The position numbers and the translations under genes are program-made. 64,000 nt of DNA from Hyaloperonospora brassicae (lineage: Eukaryota; Oomycota; Peronosporomycetes; Peronosporales; Peronosporaceae), in assembly GCA_947650285.1 (NCBI GenBank), contig CANTFL010000221.1, positions 328,009-392,008 on the forward strand, given 5' to 3'. This document shows, one piece after another, positions 34,353 through 44,560 of the stretch (within the stretch, counting starts at the first letter, position 1; the number at the start of each line of letters is the position of its first letter). Below the pieces are notes generated by a model. That model saw only the letters and a program-made list of their open reading frames with translations, made no database searches and was not told the origin of the DNA.

Positions 34353-34703
34353 ATGATGAAGTCCTTTCTACTACTTGTGCTTGTGCTGACCATGTCTGCT
34401 GTCTACAACGCTGATGCTGGACCTGCTGCTGGAACGAAGACGACGTTGGACCTGACCTCAGCGGTGCATCATGACCGGAACAGCAAAAGTATGCTACGTG
34501 GAACCGACGGCTTTAACGAAGCCAGTCAAGAAGAGAGGGGTTTGGTAAAGAAGATTTACAAAGGCGTCAAGAAAACAGCGAAAGCGGTGGGAAAGGGGGT
34601 CGTGAAGACTGCGGTGATAATCAAGGACAAGGCCGAGGATTATACGGAGAGATTGGCGGATCATATAGAGGTAGGGCCACCGGGCGATAGGCGGAAGGTG
34701 TAG
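34353..34703 (+). CDS. Candidate secreted RXLR-EER-like effector (right paralogue), 116 aa
   Basis: The start is the first of two adjacent ATGs after the core promoter; the open frame upstream to 34080 lies before the promoter. The signal peptide is about residues 1-22 (MMKSFLLLVLVLTMSAVYNA, then DA). A degenerate RXLR motif SMLR is at 46-49, and EER at 60-62. After EER the domain is short, strongly basic and amphipathic, with repeated Lys/Gly/Val spacing (KKIYKGVKKTAKAVGKGVV) and then an acidic helix. It is shorter than many RXLR effectors, and no WY motif is seen. The N-terminal 62 residues align without gaps to the left paralogue, but the C-terminal domain is different. Function and host target are unknown. 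Confidence 0.78.
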   Translation: MMKSFLLLVLVLTMSAVYNADAGPAAGTKTTLDLTSAVHHDRNSKSMLRGTDGFNEASQEERGLVKKIYKGVKKTAKAVGKGVVKTAVIIKDKAEDYTERLADHIEVGPPGDRRKV

Positions 34704-35313
34704 TAGAGTGAGAAACCCCAGGGGTAAATTTATTTGGGTTTAGGGTACCCAACCTCCAAAGTAATGGATTTTGATGTCCACTTCTCCTGATCAATACAAC
34801 AATCTTGCGTTAGTGGTTTTCGATATTTGCCCTATGTCCTTAAGTGTCCCCGATAGATAAAGTAGTACAAATCCATTTGATTTGGTAGCCAATCAGTAAT
34901 ATATGGACGGTAGAAATAGTTGTAGGAGTAGACAGAGATAATAGAAACGCTAGATGAAAAGTCGCAATAGGATACATTGAGGAAGCAAATGGACATTGAG
35001 TGAAGAACATCAAAGAGCTAATTGGCTTGTAGCAACGTAACGTTTATATGCATCCATCCGTGTCACTTGTTTGCTGCCTTTTTTATACGCGTACGATAAG
35101 AGCTATCAAAGCGTTTCTTTTTTATGGTATAGTATGAGCGCATAAAGTTCTGCTGGCTCACCGAGGTAAAAAGAACAGACCCGATCTAATTTAGCAATAT
35201 CAACTATCCAGTTAGCCACATCGTAGCTTACGAATGATATGGTGTTTTAAACATGCAACCTCAATCAAGCGACCGTACTGGAAACAATTTAGGGTGAAGT
35301 TTGTTACCCTCTC
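34704..35313 (+). repeat. Right arm, effector 3' flank up to the chromovirus
   Basis: From about 35040 it aligns with the reverse complement of 1900-1650 (ACGATAAGAGCT, GGCTCACCGA, ACATCGT, CAACCTCAA). The 34704-35030 part is poorly matched. No gene seen. Confidence 0.65.
35309..35313. other. Target-site duplication CTCTC, left copy
   Basis: CTCTC at 35309-35313 is repeated at 43298-43302, bounding chromovirus copy 2. Confidence 0.9.
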
Positions 35314-35703
35314 TGTAACGGGGCACACCCTTGCGTAACTTAACGCAAGGGATTTGGGTGCCCCGACAGACGTACACGTGGCAAGCGAGGAAGCGTAGGT
35401 AGGGTAAAAGTAGAACTGTTATATTAATAAATTAAGTCTTTAAACTACTGTCTCTTCGTTTGACTTAATTCAATTATACTAATATAACTGCATGTATGGT
35501 GACGTCTCGTCACCACTCATTGCGCGCGTCTTGCGGCGATTGGTGGGTTGATATCATCACGATATCAACCAATGAACAGACGCTTTGGTCGACCCTTCAA
35601 TATCACCATTTTGGTGATATTGTTGAAAGAATATTCAACTTTATATTCTTTATTGTCACTTTCCTTAAAGTGACAATTTCATGTAACGGGCTGCCCCGTT
35701 ACA
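35314..35703 (-). repeat. 3' LTR of chromovirus copy 2
   Basis: 390 bp. Shared LTR module at 35518-35545, next to an imperfect inverted repeat TTGATATCATCACGATATCAA-like hairpin. Confidence 0.94.
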
Positions 35704-35716
35704 TCACCCCCCCTTA
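35704..35716 (-). promoter_or_regulatory. Polypurine tract
   Basis: The minus strand reads AAGGGGGGGTGA directly before the 3' LTR. Confidence 0.75.
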
Positions 35717-35834
35717 ACTGATAGTCACCGTGTGACTATCGAAAATATGGAGGCCACCCGTTGGCCACCATTGGGACAGGGAGCACTTGTTTGGTCCGTT
35801 CCACTCACTTTCCGCTTGACCTCGCATAGTTAAC

Positions 35835-36866
35835 ATGTCTATGCGAGGTGACTCAAGACCTACACAGCCCGGTGCTGTGCCAGCCTCTGCGGTAGACGAT
35901 TCGTCGTCTGCTGCTCCTTCTTTGCCTGCAGCAACAGGTGCTGCAGGTGCACGCGGCACCTCACCGCGTGCGCATGATGACCCCGATGTGGAGGTCATCT
36001 ACTCTGGCGAGTCAGACGTGTCTGACTCGGGCAATGCTCCAGAGGCGTCTCGCTCACCGGCGACGCCTCAGTATTCGCCAAGGCCACTGCCGAACGAACG
36101 GACTCGTGATTTGCATCACAGTCTGTTCGGCAGTGATGACGATGATCATGGCGGTGGGGAATATTATTCCTTACCACCGCCGGCTCGTGCGTCTTCGCAC
36201 GAGCGTGATGACGATGGCGTGAGCCGTCGTCAATCTGGGAGCCGTGGTACCGACAAGGGTACCACTGTGAAGCGTGATGAGTTGAAGCCGTGGCGTTTGC
36301 CCGAACGGCTCATCAATAGCTTGTCTCACGAGACAGGCCAACACCATCGAATACCCTTATTCGATGCAACTGAGCTTCACGGCTTGAGTTCCAGCGCGAA
36401 GAACTTTCGCGCTGAAGAAGATTTTTATCTCGATGTCTTTCTTAGACATCCATGGTACAATGGCAACCAAAAGCGTGACAAGGCCTCGCTTTTGGTTGCG
36501 TGGAACGCGTTCGTCCAAAACGTAAAGAATTTTGGACGAGAAGGGTGGCTCAAGAAACTTGAGGCGACACGCCTCAGGTTCGAACGGCGAACGCCAACCG
36601 GTGCTAGGTACCGGTTGCACTGTTTATCGAGTGAGGCAGGCATTCCTTGCCTCACATGGGGAGACCCTTGTGCGAGTTGTGTTGACAACTCGCAGCGTGC
36701 ACATAGGGATGTGTACTCCCTAAATTCGCCCTGGGGAAGGGCACACATCTCGGCTGAGATGCGTGACGCGATTGCAAACTTGCAATCCGTCTACAAGCGC
36801 CTAGGGCGCGTGTTTACCGATGGGCCACAGGACTCATCGGATGGGTCTCGTCATACTGGCGGATGA
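35835..36866 (+). CDS. Antisense ORF carried by the chromovirus, 343 aa, unknown function
   Basis: Runs opposite to gag-pol between the chromodomain and the 3' LTR. The N-terminal third is Ala/Ser/Pro-rich and acidic, with [14 protein letters not shown] at residues 48-61, which looks like a SUMO-interacting motif (VEVI plus acidic/Ser flank). A Lys/Arg/Trp-rich middle follows ([36 protein letters not shown]). A Cys cluster C263-x8-C272-x6-C279-x2-C282 may bind zinc. The sense strand here has no ORF over about 107 codons. Copy 1 (14393-15700) and copy 3 (54174-55500) keep recognisable versions. The frame ends at a TGA where copy 1 has CGA, so the original ORF was longer. Extra antisense genes are known in some plant LTR elements, but I do not recognise this protein. 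Confidence 0.7.
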   Translation: MSMRGDSRPTQPGAVPASAVDDSSSAAPSLPAATGAAGARGTSPRAHDDPDVEVIYSGESDVSDSGNAPEASRSPATPQYSPRPLPNERTRDLHHSLFGSDDDDHGGGEYYSLPPPARASSHERDDDGVSRRQSGSRGTDKGTTVKRDELKPWRLPERLINSLSHETGQHHRIPLFDATELHGLSSSAKNFRAEEDFYLDVFLRHPWYNGNQKRDKASLLVAWNAFVQNVKNFGREGWLKKLEATRLRFERRTPTGARYRLHCLSSEAGIPCLTWGDPCASCVDNSQRAHRDVYSLNSPWGRAHISAEMRDAIANLQSVYKRLGRVFTDGPQDSSDGSRHTGG

Positions 36867-39800
36867 GACCTTCAACGTCCATCAACAGCTGAGAGCGGGG
36901 CTCCCAGCTGTTCCAAGAGGGTGGATACCCCCGCCACTGGACGAGGTAGCTCGTCCTTGATCCTGAATCGTCACGGTGATTCAAGATACGCTCCACTAGA
37001 AAGCGTTGATCACCGTGAGCATCCACCAAAGGTGTGGTGGAGGAGGAAAGACCTCCTCCAGATGATTCTGCTCACCATCTCGACCCTTACGAGATGGATC
37101 GCGCAATCGATGAATTGCGCGATGACTTGAAGCACGAGCGCGACCGGCGCTACGCTTTGACCGATACCGTGCGGAAGAACCGCAAGGGTCACGAGGCTGA
37201 TCGGGCGAGGGATCGCGCCGATTATGCCACAGCGCAGCTTCAGGTCGAGCGGGATGTCCGCTCCCTATTCGGCGAGCTGGCGACAGCTCGCGGGGAGATA
37301 TCTCGGTTGAGTACCGAGGTATCATATCTGCGCGACCAGACGGATCGTCTGGAGCGCGAACGCAAGAACTTGATGGATGTTCTTGAACGTGGGGGCTATC
37401 TTCATCGGAAGAAGAAGGCTCGTACTGACAGTACGACCTAAGCCTCCCCACGTAAAACGTAGGATGCGTGCGCATCCTACGTGGCAATTCGAGTGTGTAT
37501 GCATTGCCCTTGCGATGCAACACTCGAAATGGCCCAATGTATTTCGGCAGTAGTTTACTACTGCCGACACTAGTGCCTGCATGTCCAAGTAGGTTTACCG
37601 TAGACACTCGTACTAGGTCGTTAACCTTAAATGAAAGAACATTTGCTCTTCCATTCTTGTCTGCGTTCCGTTTCTGACGGTCCACCGCATTTGCGATGGA
37701 GTCCTGAACGAAACGGACTACCGCTTCTCGAGTCAGCAGGAAGTTCTCTGCTGACTCTTTGTTTTGTCTAGCAGTGCGCTTCGTGCGCACTGCTAAGAGA
37801 TTGCTCTCTTCTTCAGCGAGGTTGTCTTCTTCCTCGCTGGCATAATCGTTGGCGATGCTGAATATACCAGCATCGTCATCATCATCCGAATCAATAATAG
37901 CGTCATCGCTATTATTGAGATGATCTTCTTCATCGATGTCGACTTGATCGACATCGGCATCATACGTGACGACGTTTGCGTCGACACGTGATGAGCAAGA
38001 GCCAAAACGGTTTTTGCTCGAGCGAGTCCCTCCCCCCTTATCCAAGAGTCACACTCTATAAGGGTGGGCACACGTGGATGGCGTAGGCCATTCACGTAAA
38101 ACGGTGTGTGCTGTGTTGAAGCATGCACCGAATTATTGATGGCGAATTCCACCATGGGTAGGAATTCGCTCCAACTCGGAAACGAGTGGACATATCCTCG
38201 AAGGATCTCTTCGAGGACACGGTTCGCACGTTCCGTCTGACCATCTGTTTCTGGATGGTCAGAAGTGGACATCTTCAATCGTGTTCCGAGAGTACGGAAC
38301 ACGGTTTGCCAAAATTCCGCCGTGAACCGAGGGTCACGGTCGGATACGAGTTCACGGGGTAACCCGTGGAGTCTAAAGACCGTGTCTAGAAAGACACGAG
38401 CACAACCTTGAGCCTTGATTGACTCAGGGACAGCAGCAAGATGGACCATCTTGCTGAATCGGTCTACAAACACAAGAATACCATTATTCTTGTGAGCGTC
38501 TTCGGGAAACCCGAAGACGAAGTCCATTGAAACGGACTGCCAGCACTCTGTCGGAACAGGCAGAGGCTGCAATGGCGCACGGGATGAAGGACTAGGCTTC
38601 ACCCGTTGACAAACCTCGCAAGCACGTATGTACTTGCGGACCAACTGATACTGGCGGGGCCAGTGAAAGTCACTACTTACCGTGAGGTAAGTCTTTTCTC
38701 GACCACGATGGCCGCCTGTTGGGGCATCGTGACACTCATACATGATGCGTAAACGCAAATCATGATGAGAGGGTACGACGACACGAGGCGTGTCGTCGGC
38801 AACAGCTGTATAGTACAGCAATCCGTTGCGTGTACTATACCGATCCGATGAGGATCGGTACAAAGCCGGTAAATCCCTCATGGATTTACTGGATGGATTC
38901 ACCAATGATCCATCAATCGCAGAAGATCCTTATCTTCCGCGTATGCCTTTCGTACGTCGTCAAGTAAGCTTGACGACGGGACACTGACTGACAGTGTCGC
39001 AACAGTGGGATTATCCTCACTGTTGGATTGTGCGTCCGGCTCGAAATCGGGCCGGCGCGAAAGAGCATCCTCGACGACATTGAGTCGTCCCGGTTTATAC
39101 TCCACGGAGAAGTTATACCCCGCGAAGAAAGACAGCCACCTCGCCATTCTTTGCGAGAGGTGTGGGCTGTTTACGGCCGTGCGTAATGACGCATGGTCCG
39201 TATAGACAATAAACGGTCTATCTCCCAAGAGATAGACGCGAAACTTAGCCAGTGCGTATTTCATGGCAAGGTGTTCCTTGTCATGCACTGGGTAATTACG
39301 CTCAGCTGCTTGCAGCTGACGCGATTGATAACAGATGACGCGCTCCGCGCCATCTGCATCGAACTGCATTAACGCACAGCCGATTGCGAAATCGCTGGCG
39401 TCACAGACCACATGAAATGGTTTGTCCTGATCTGCAATCGCCAAGATCGGCGATTGCATCAAGCTTTGCTTGATACCTTCAAAGGAACGCTGGCACTCAG
39501 CGTTTCATGACCACTTGACATTTTTCTTGAGCAAGCAAGAAAGATGAACAGTCATCTCGGCGTAGTTGCGCGAGTACTTGTGCAAGTACGCCGCTAGACC
39601 AAGGAACTTCCTTAGTCCCTTGACATCGACTGGCACTGGCCAGTCGGTGATCGCCTTGATCTTTTCGGGATCAGGGCGTACGCCGTGTTTACCCACGATG
39701 CACCCAAGAAGTGGTATTTCGCTAGCCGCGAATATACACTTCTTGATTTTGGCGTACAACTTATGCTTGCGCATAAGTTGAAGAACCTGACGAACGTGAG

Positions 39801-41700
39801 TTCTGTGAACTTCAACGTCCGTCTTTCCGTCCATAGCCCGGCTATGGACGAACACATCGTCGAAGTAACTCGGTGCGAAGTCTCGCACCGGTCTCAACAG
39901 ATTTGTAACACATCTGTTGAATGTTGCAGGGGCATTACTCAGCCCCTGTGGCATCACTAGCCACTCCCACAGCATCCCGCTGGGGGTACTCACTGCCGTG
40001 AACGGGACGTCCCGTTCACGCATCAGGATCTGATAGAATCCATCCATCAGATCCATGGACGAAAAGATGGTACTCTTTGACATACCATCTATGATTACGT
40101 CCTTCCTCGGTATCGGCGTCTGAGCCGGTACCGTTGCAGCATTCAACTTGTTGAATGCGTGCACTATCCGCCACCCTCCTGTGGCGGTTTCGCACACAGA
40201 AGGTCGGAGAGCTGTGAGGGGATGTCGATTCCCTCACATGGCCCGCTGCTAAGCGATCGGCAAAGAACTTGTCGATCGCTATCACTTGTTCACGAGGCAG
40301 TGGCCACTGCTTCATGACACAGTATTTCGAGCCCGGTTTGAGCTCGATCTCGTGTCGAGTGCCTTTGTCCTTAGGCAACTCGCAAGGTACGGATTCAGGG
40401 AACACATCCCTGAATTCGATCAAATCCTTATACAAAGGATTTGCCTGAAGTGACTCCCAGGATTGGGACGCGTATCGCTCAATCCGAGTCTTCTCATCGA
40501 GGACACTTTCGTCCATCGATGAGCTGCTGAGAACCCGTTCGTTCTCAGCAAATACTGTTGCCGACCGAATGTCGGTCACATACTCGTCCTCTGTGACGAG
40601 TACGCAGATCTGCTTGACTTTGCCACTACGCAGATCACGCAAGAACCGTTTCGGTTCTAGCGTTGGCAACTGAGTTATCTCCGAAGTCAACTTCGGAGGC
40701 ACAATCAGATCAAGCGTATAAGCGCCTACGCTTGATCCGTCATTAACCAAGACGTTCAACGTCTCGGTTTCTTCCTGGGAACTTGCTTCCACAGGTTGCT
40801 GAGGGCCTGATCCCTCAGCAAGCGACTCTTGAGGAACTCCTTCCTCAAGTACGTGGGGACTTATTCCCTCGACGTCTTCCGACTGTGGCTGTGCAACCAC
40901 AGTCAGGCACCGATCCTCTACGGTCGACTCTCCAGTCGACCTAGGATTTTCATGTTGCCCCTTGGGGGCAACAGATTTCTTTCTTCTAAGATGCTGCCCG
41001 CTAGGCATGCATCCATGTCCCGGTCCACTCGACTTATTCGAGTGGTGGACCTTCGGCGCAGCCTGTACTTCTGTACAGCCGCCGGGAGCTTGCTCCACAG
41101 TGTAGTGATCAACTACACTGTGATCTTGTGCAGTCGTGCTAACGACCGTACCGCAAGTGAGGCCATCGCACTCACTCGCAGAACATCCACACGCTTGTGG
41201 ACGCTCCAAGATGTTCATCAGATGGCCATCTGATGAACAAGTAGCAGGCATCTTCACGGATCGATGCTGCCAGCTCACCCTTGGCTCGTATTTTCTGAGC
41301 CAAGGTAATCCCAGGATGACATCAAATTTGTCATCCAGATCTAGTACGATGAAATCATCATCGTACTGCTCGCCCTCTAACGTGTAGTGGATTCCTACTA
41401 CACGTTTCTCAACGGTTATCGATGCGCCTGTTGCAAGGCGCACCGTCATCCTTGTGAGGGGAATGTCGCGCTCAACGAACTTGAGCCTACGACCCTCTAG
41501 TGACTGGCGTCGAACAAAGTTGTTCGACGCCCCACAGTCTACTAGGGCACGAAGCGACAAATCATTTGTCGCTTCCAACTTCAAGGTGATGAGCGAAACG
41601 TCATCACCAGGTGCAGAGACACACAATGATTGTGTATCTGGAGCAACTTTCGTCAAGAGATTTGCAAATTCTCTTGAGGTTGCTGGATGAGTAGGGCGCT
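36814..41700 (-). pseudogene. pol: pol of chromovirus copy 2: protease, RT, RNase H, integrase, chromodomain
   Basis: Protease DCGAS (LVDCGASNNF, near 41520-41550) is followed by a long linker. RT has YFDD at 39856-39867. RNase H (38899-39504) has VCDASDFAIG, ERNYPVHDKE and YTDHASL. Integrase (37950-38910) has an HHCC finger (ending CEVCQ) and D-D-E residues in MDFVFG, SDRDPRFT and ERANRVLEE. Then come an acidic linker, GPY/F (KYIGPFRVLHRKGNAY), a disordered basic linker, and the chromodomain (36814-37035: [27 protein letters not shown]). Chromodomains direct integration to marked chromatin. Frame breaks lie near 40190, 38905, 38000 and 37030, and a TGA at 39505-39507 replaces TGG seen in copy 1. 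It is not functional as it stands. Confidence 0.9.
37034..37441 (+). other. Coiled-coil open frame antisense to the pol linker
   Basis: A 135-codon plus-strand frame without its own ATG encodes heptad-rich sequence (ELRDDLKHERDRRYAL, LATARGEISRLSTEV, QTDRLERERKNL) and a basic C-terminus. Related frames occur in copy 1 (about 14120-14486 minus) and copy 3 (about 53880-54180 minus). It may be a second exon of the antisense gene, about 170 bp after 36866, or a mirror image of the Arg/Ser/Pro-rich sense linker, which is also open. I cannot decide between these. Confidence 0.35.
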
Positions 41701-41706
41701 CCGCCC

Positions 41707-42862
41707 CTACTGACCCCGACCATTTTTTGATGGTCCGTCTCGCTGTTGCGGCTTCGCAACAGCGCTGGACCCACGCCCATTGCCCTTTCTGGCGAATGGT
41801 CGTCCATTTCGCTCAGTACTGTTTGGTACTGGGCGTGGAGCACTACACTCGTATGCGTAGTGCCCTAACTTCTGACAGCGATTGCACCTCTGCAATCGCT
41901 TGTTGCTTGTAGAGCGAGGTCTCTCGCTCTCAACATAACAGAGGTCCATTGGTTCTGGACCTCCGATCTCTTGTCGTCTCGGTGGACGGTAAGAGTTTGA
42001 GCTAGCATGAGCCTGTCTCATGCTAAAGTCTTCCTGTTCCGCGGCTGATATCGCTTCTTCAAGCGTATTCAGCTCAAGGCGGAACAGGTGGCTCCTGACG
42101 GGCCCTTCTGCGAGCCCTTGCATGAACACCGTAATCAACGTGTGTTCATGAACTGGGTTTGCAGTTATACTACTCGCAAGGAGTCGTATATGTTGTGCGT
42201 AAGCGTGCACATCACGCTTACCCTGCTTGAGTTTCAGGAGCTCTGAACGAGCCCTGAACTCAGCCCGTGGCGGCTCAAACGTTTGTCTGAGCCGGGACTT
42301 GAAGTCATCTAGCGACCTAAACACGTTTGGGTCGCTACTCTCGAGTCCCAGGGACCAAGTTTTGGCACGCCCTGCCAAGTGGGTCTGAGCAAATGTGAGT
42401 TTCATTTGCTCATCTTCGACGCGACGAGCCCTTAGGGCTCTGTCGAGTTCGACAAACCATAGTAACAGGGGAGTCCTCCGGGACTCCACTGTACTTGGAG
42501 ATGTCGACTTTCATCACTTCGGGACGACGCGCATGCGCCGTCCCGCCCACAGCAGCATGGAATTGCTGCTGTCTCAACAGCTCCGTCTGTTGAGCACCGA
42601 GTTCTCTCAACTGCTCGGCCTGTTGAGAGCCTTGCTGGTGAAGCAAGGCTACTTTCTCCCTCTCGAGAGCAAGTTCATTGTGAATGAACTTGGCGATAGC
42701 AGCATGTTGTTGGTCTCTGTCTAGAGACTCCAACATGGTGCTGACGACGAGTTCGCCTACGGTAGAACTCATTCGTTCTACCGCACCCCATTCGATGTCA
42801 CTCAAATGGGTAAACCCTTCACGCGTGGCGTGAAAGGTGTCTTCTTCATCCAACATGTTCAT
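41707..42862 (-). pseudogene. gag: gag of chromovirus copy 2, one frameshift
   Basis: Two overlapping frames. The N-terminal part (42862 to about 42470) starts MNMLDEE, with a Gln-rich helical stretch (LHQQGSQQAEQL). The capsid and nucleocapsid part (42489-41707) has RLRQTFEPPRAEF, LKLKQGKRDVHAYAQH and a CCHC knuckle (CNRCQKLGHYAYEC). One extra C in a C-run near 42471-42474 separates them, compared with copy 1. Gag ends at the TAG at 41707-41709, and pol lies in the -1 frame. Confidence 0.88.
41722..41728 (-). promoter_or_regulatory. Possible -1 ribosomal frameshift site between gag and pol
   Basis: In the gag frame the minus strand reads A AAA AAT, a slippery-heptamer pattern, 12 bases before the gag TAG. 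A -1 shift there enters the frame that continues into protease without a stop. Copies 1 and 3 have lost the A-run, so there is no conservation support. Confidence 0.4.
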
Positions 42863-42888
42863 GTTGGATGTTGTGGTCCTTGGAAGGA

Positions 42889-42904
42889 CTACAAAGTGCT
42901 ACCA
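42889..42904 (-). promoter_or_regulatory. Primer-binding site, copy 2
   Basis: TGGTAGCACTTTGTAG on the minus strand, 2 bp from the LTR; identical to copy 1. Confidence 0.7.
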
Positions 42905-42906
42905 GG

Positions 42907-43297
42907 TGTAACGGGGCACACCCTTGCGTAACTTAACGCAAGGGATTTGGAGTGCCCCGACGGACGTACACGTGGCGAGCGAGGAAGCGTAGGTAGGGTA
43001 AAAGTAGAACTGTTATATTAATAAATTAAGTCTTTAAACTACTGTCTCTTCGTTTGACTTAATTCAATTATACTAATATAACTGCATGTATGGTGACGTC
43101 TCGTCACCACTCATTGCGCGCGTCTTGCGGCGATTGGTGGGTTGATATCATCACGATATCAACCAATGAACAGACCCTTTTGGTCGACCCTTCAATATCA
43201 CCGCTTTGGTGATATTGTTTAAAGAATATCCATCTTTATATTCTTTATTGTCACTTTCCTTAAGTGACAATATCATGTAACGGGCTGCCCCGTTACA
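42907..43297 (-). repeat. 5' LTR of chromovirus copy 2
   Basis: 391 bp, about 97% identical to 35314-35703 by eye. Followed by target copy CTCTC at 43298-43302. Confidence 0.94.
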
Positions 43298-44560
43298 CTC
43301 TCCCTCTGACATTTCATACGTACAGCAGTCATCGTCACGCCCATCAAACGAGAAAATCCCATTTCTCGAACCCAGCATTGTTGAATGACATTGTGTTTGC
43401 GGGGTGGGGTCTTTTGTGGAATCTCGGATCCGCAGTCAATGTCTATGTGAATATAACCGTTCAAGGAGAGCTAGAATATCTGATTTTGACACACTACTAC
43501 ACTATTATTACGACCCCTTGCATCACATTGCAGTCGCTGAGATGCACGAGCAATGTTTGTTCGACAGTAATTCGAGATAAGCATTTGCTCTATATTATTA
43601 CCTGACAAGGGTCAGTAAATGGTATATAAGGCTATGACAACACTCATTTTATCATCAACATGACTGTAATGCAATTTCGACCGTTCTTTGCGCAACGGTT
43701 CACGGCTAAGTATATGTAAGCTCGTTCCAGTCATGCATTTACGTTGGTGTCAGTGTAAGTGCATCTCATCCCATTACATTGTCCCATGTCAATTTAGACC
43801 TCTTACGTCTTTATCATCCTTGCATACCATAATGGTGACTTCAAAGTCATCAGATCGCGGTACAATCTCGCGAACCGATTTCGGGACAATTCAGCATCAC
43901 TTGATAATTGCGGATGTAGCATTTTCTGGTACAACACGCTCCCTACTAAGTACATTTATTTCTGCAAGTTCTATCTTGTTAAGATTACTAACTTGTACTA
44001 TAGAGAAGACACTACAATAGATGATACAGTAGATACGAAGTTTTGGTTTTTGTGTTTGCCACAACATTGCCGCTTACGGTTGAGTCATTACTGGTCGTTT
44101 GGACAAGCAGTGACATACCTCTCTGTAGCTTTCACAGTCAATTCATTGCATCTCTTTCTTTTATACATACGTCACTTTCGATATGTCGCTTGTTCTTGTG
44201 CATCCCAGATCAGTCATATGGTCCTGAACAGTTCTAATATCACAAGTGTTGGCACTCCATAGGACGCCATGAGAACTAGAGGCGTATCCATTCAGCACGA
44301 CTTCTCGGCCGATGGATGCGTATCACATGCCTCAGTCATGTCTGGGAAGTGGGGATGACTTATTCCGTGCATTACGGCACTAATCGCTTACACGGATGAC
44401 GGAGCTCGCGATATACACTGATAGTGTTGAAAACAAGTACTGTGTGACTCCACCATATTGATCTGCACGTGGAATCTGTGTAAGCAGTACCGTTACCAAT
44501 AGCCTTGCACTGCCTCTAAACATCAGTAGAGGTAATACAAGACGAGTGAGCGATATTCTA
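43298..44560 (+). repeat. Right arm of inverted duplication, distal piece
   Basis: Aligns with the reverse complement of 1640-702 and then 310-1 (TCGTCACGCCCATCAAACG, GGCTATGACAACAC, TGCAATTTCGAC). Short ORFs are not conserved between the arms. No gene seen. Confidence 0.75.

Larger units (their letters stand above)
35314..43297 (-). mobile_element. Ty3/gypsy chromovirus copy 2 (7.98 kb), nearly intact
   Basis: LTRs of 390 and 391 bp (35314-35703, 42907-43297) differ at roughly 12 sites by eye, and perfect CTCTC target duplications flank the element. The minus-strand order is 5' LTR, PBS, gag, pol, chromodomain, antisense ORF region, PPT, 3' LTR. Gag-pol carries about five single-base frame breaks and one nonsense codon, but every catalytic motif I could check is present. 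It is inserted in the right arm only. The left-arm counterpart is uninterrupted near 1640. Confidence 0.95.
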
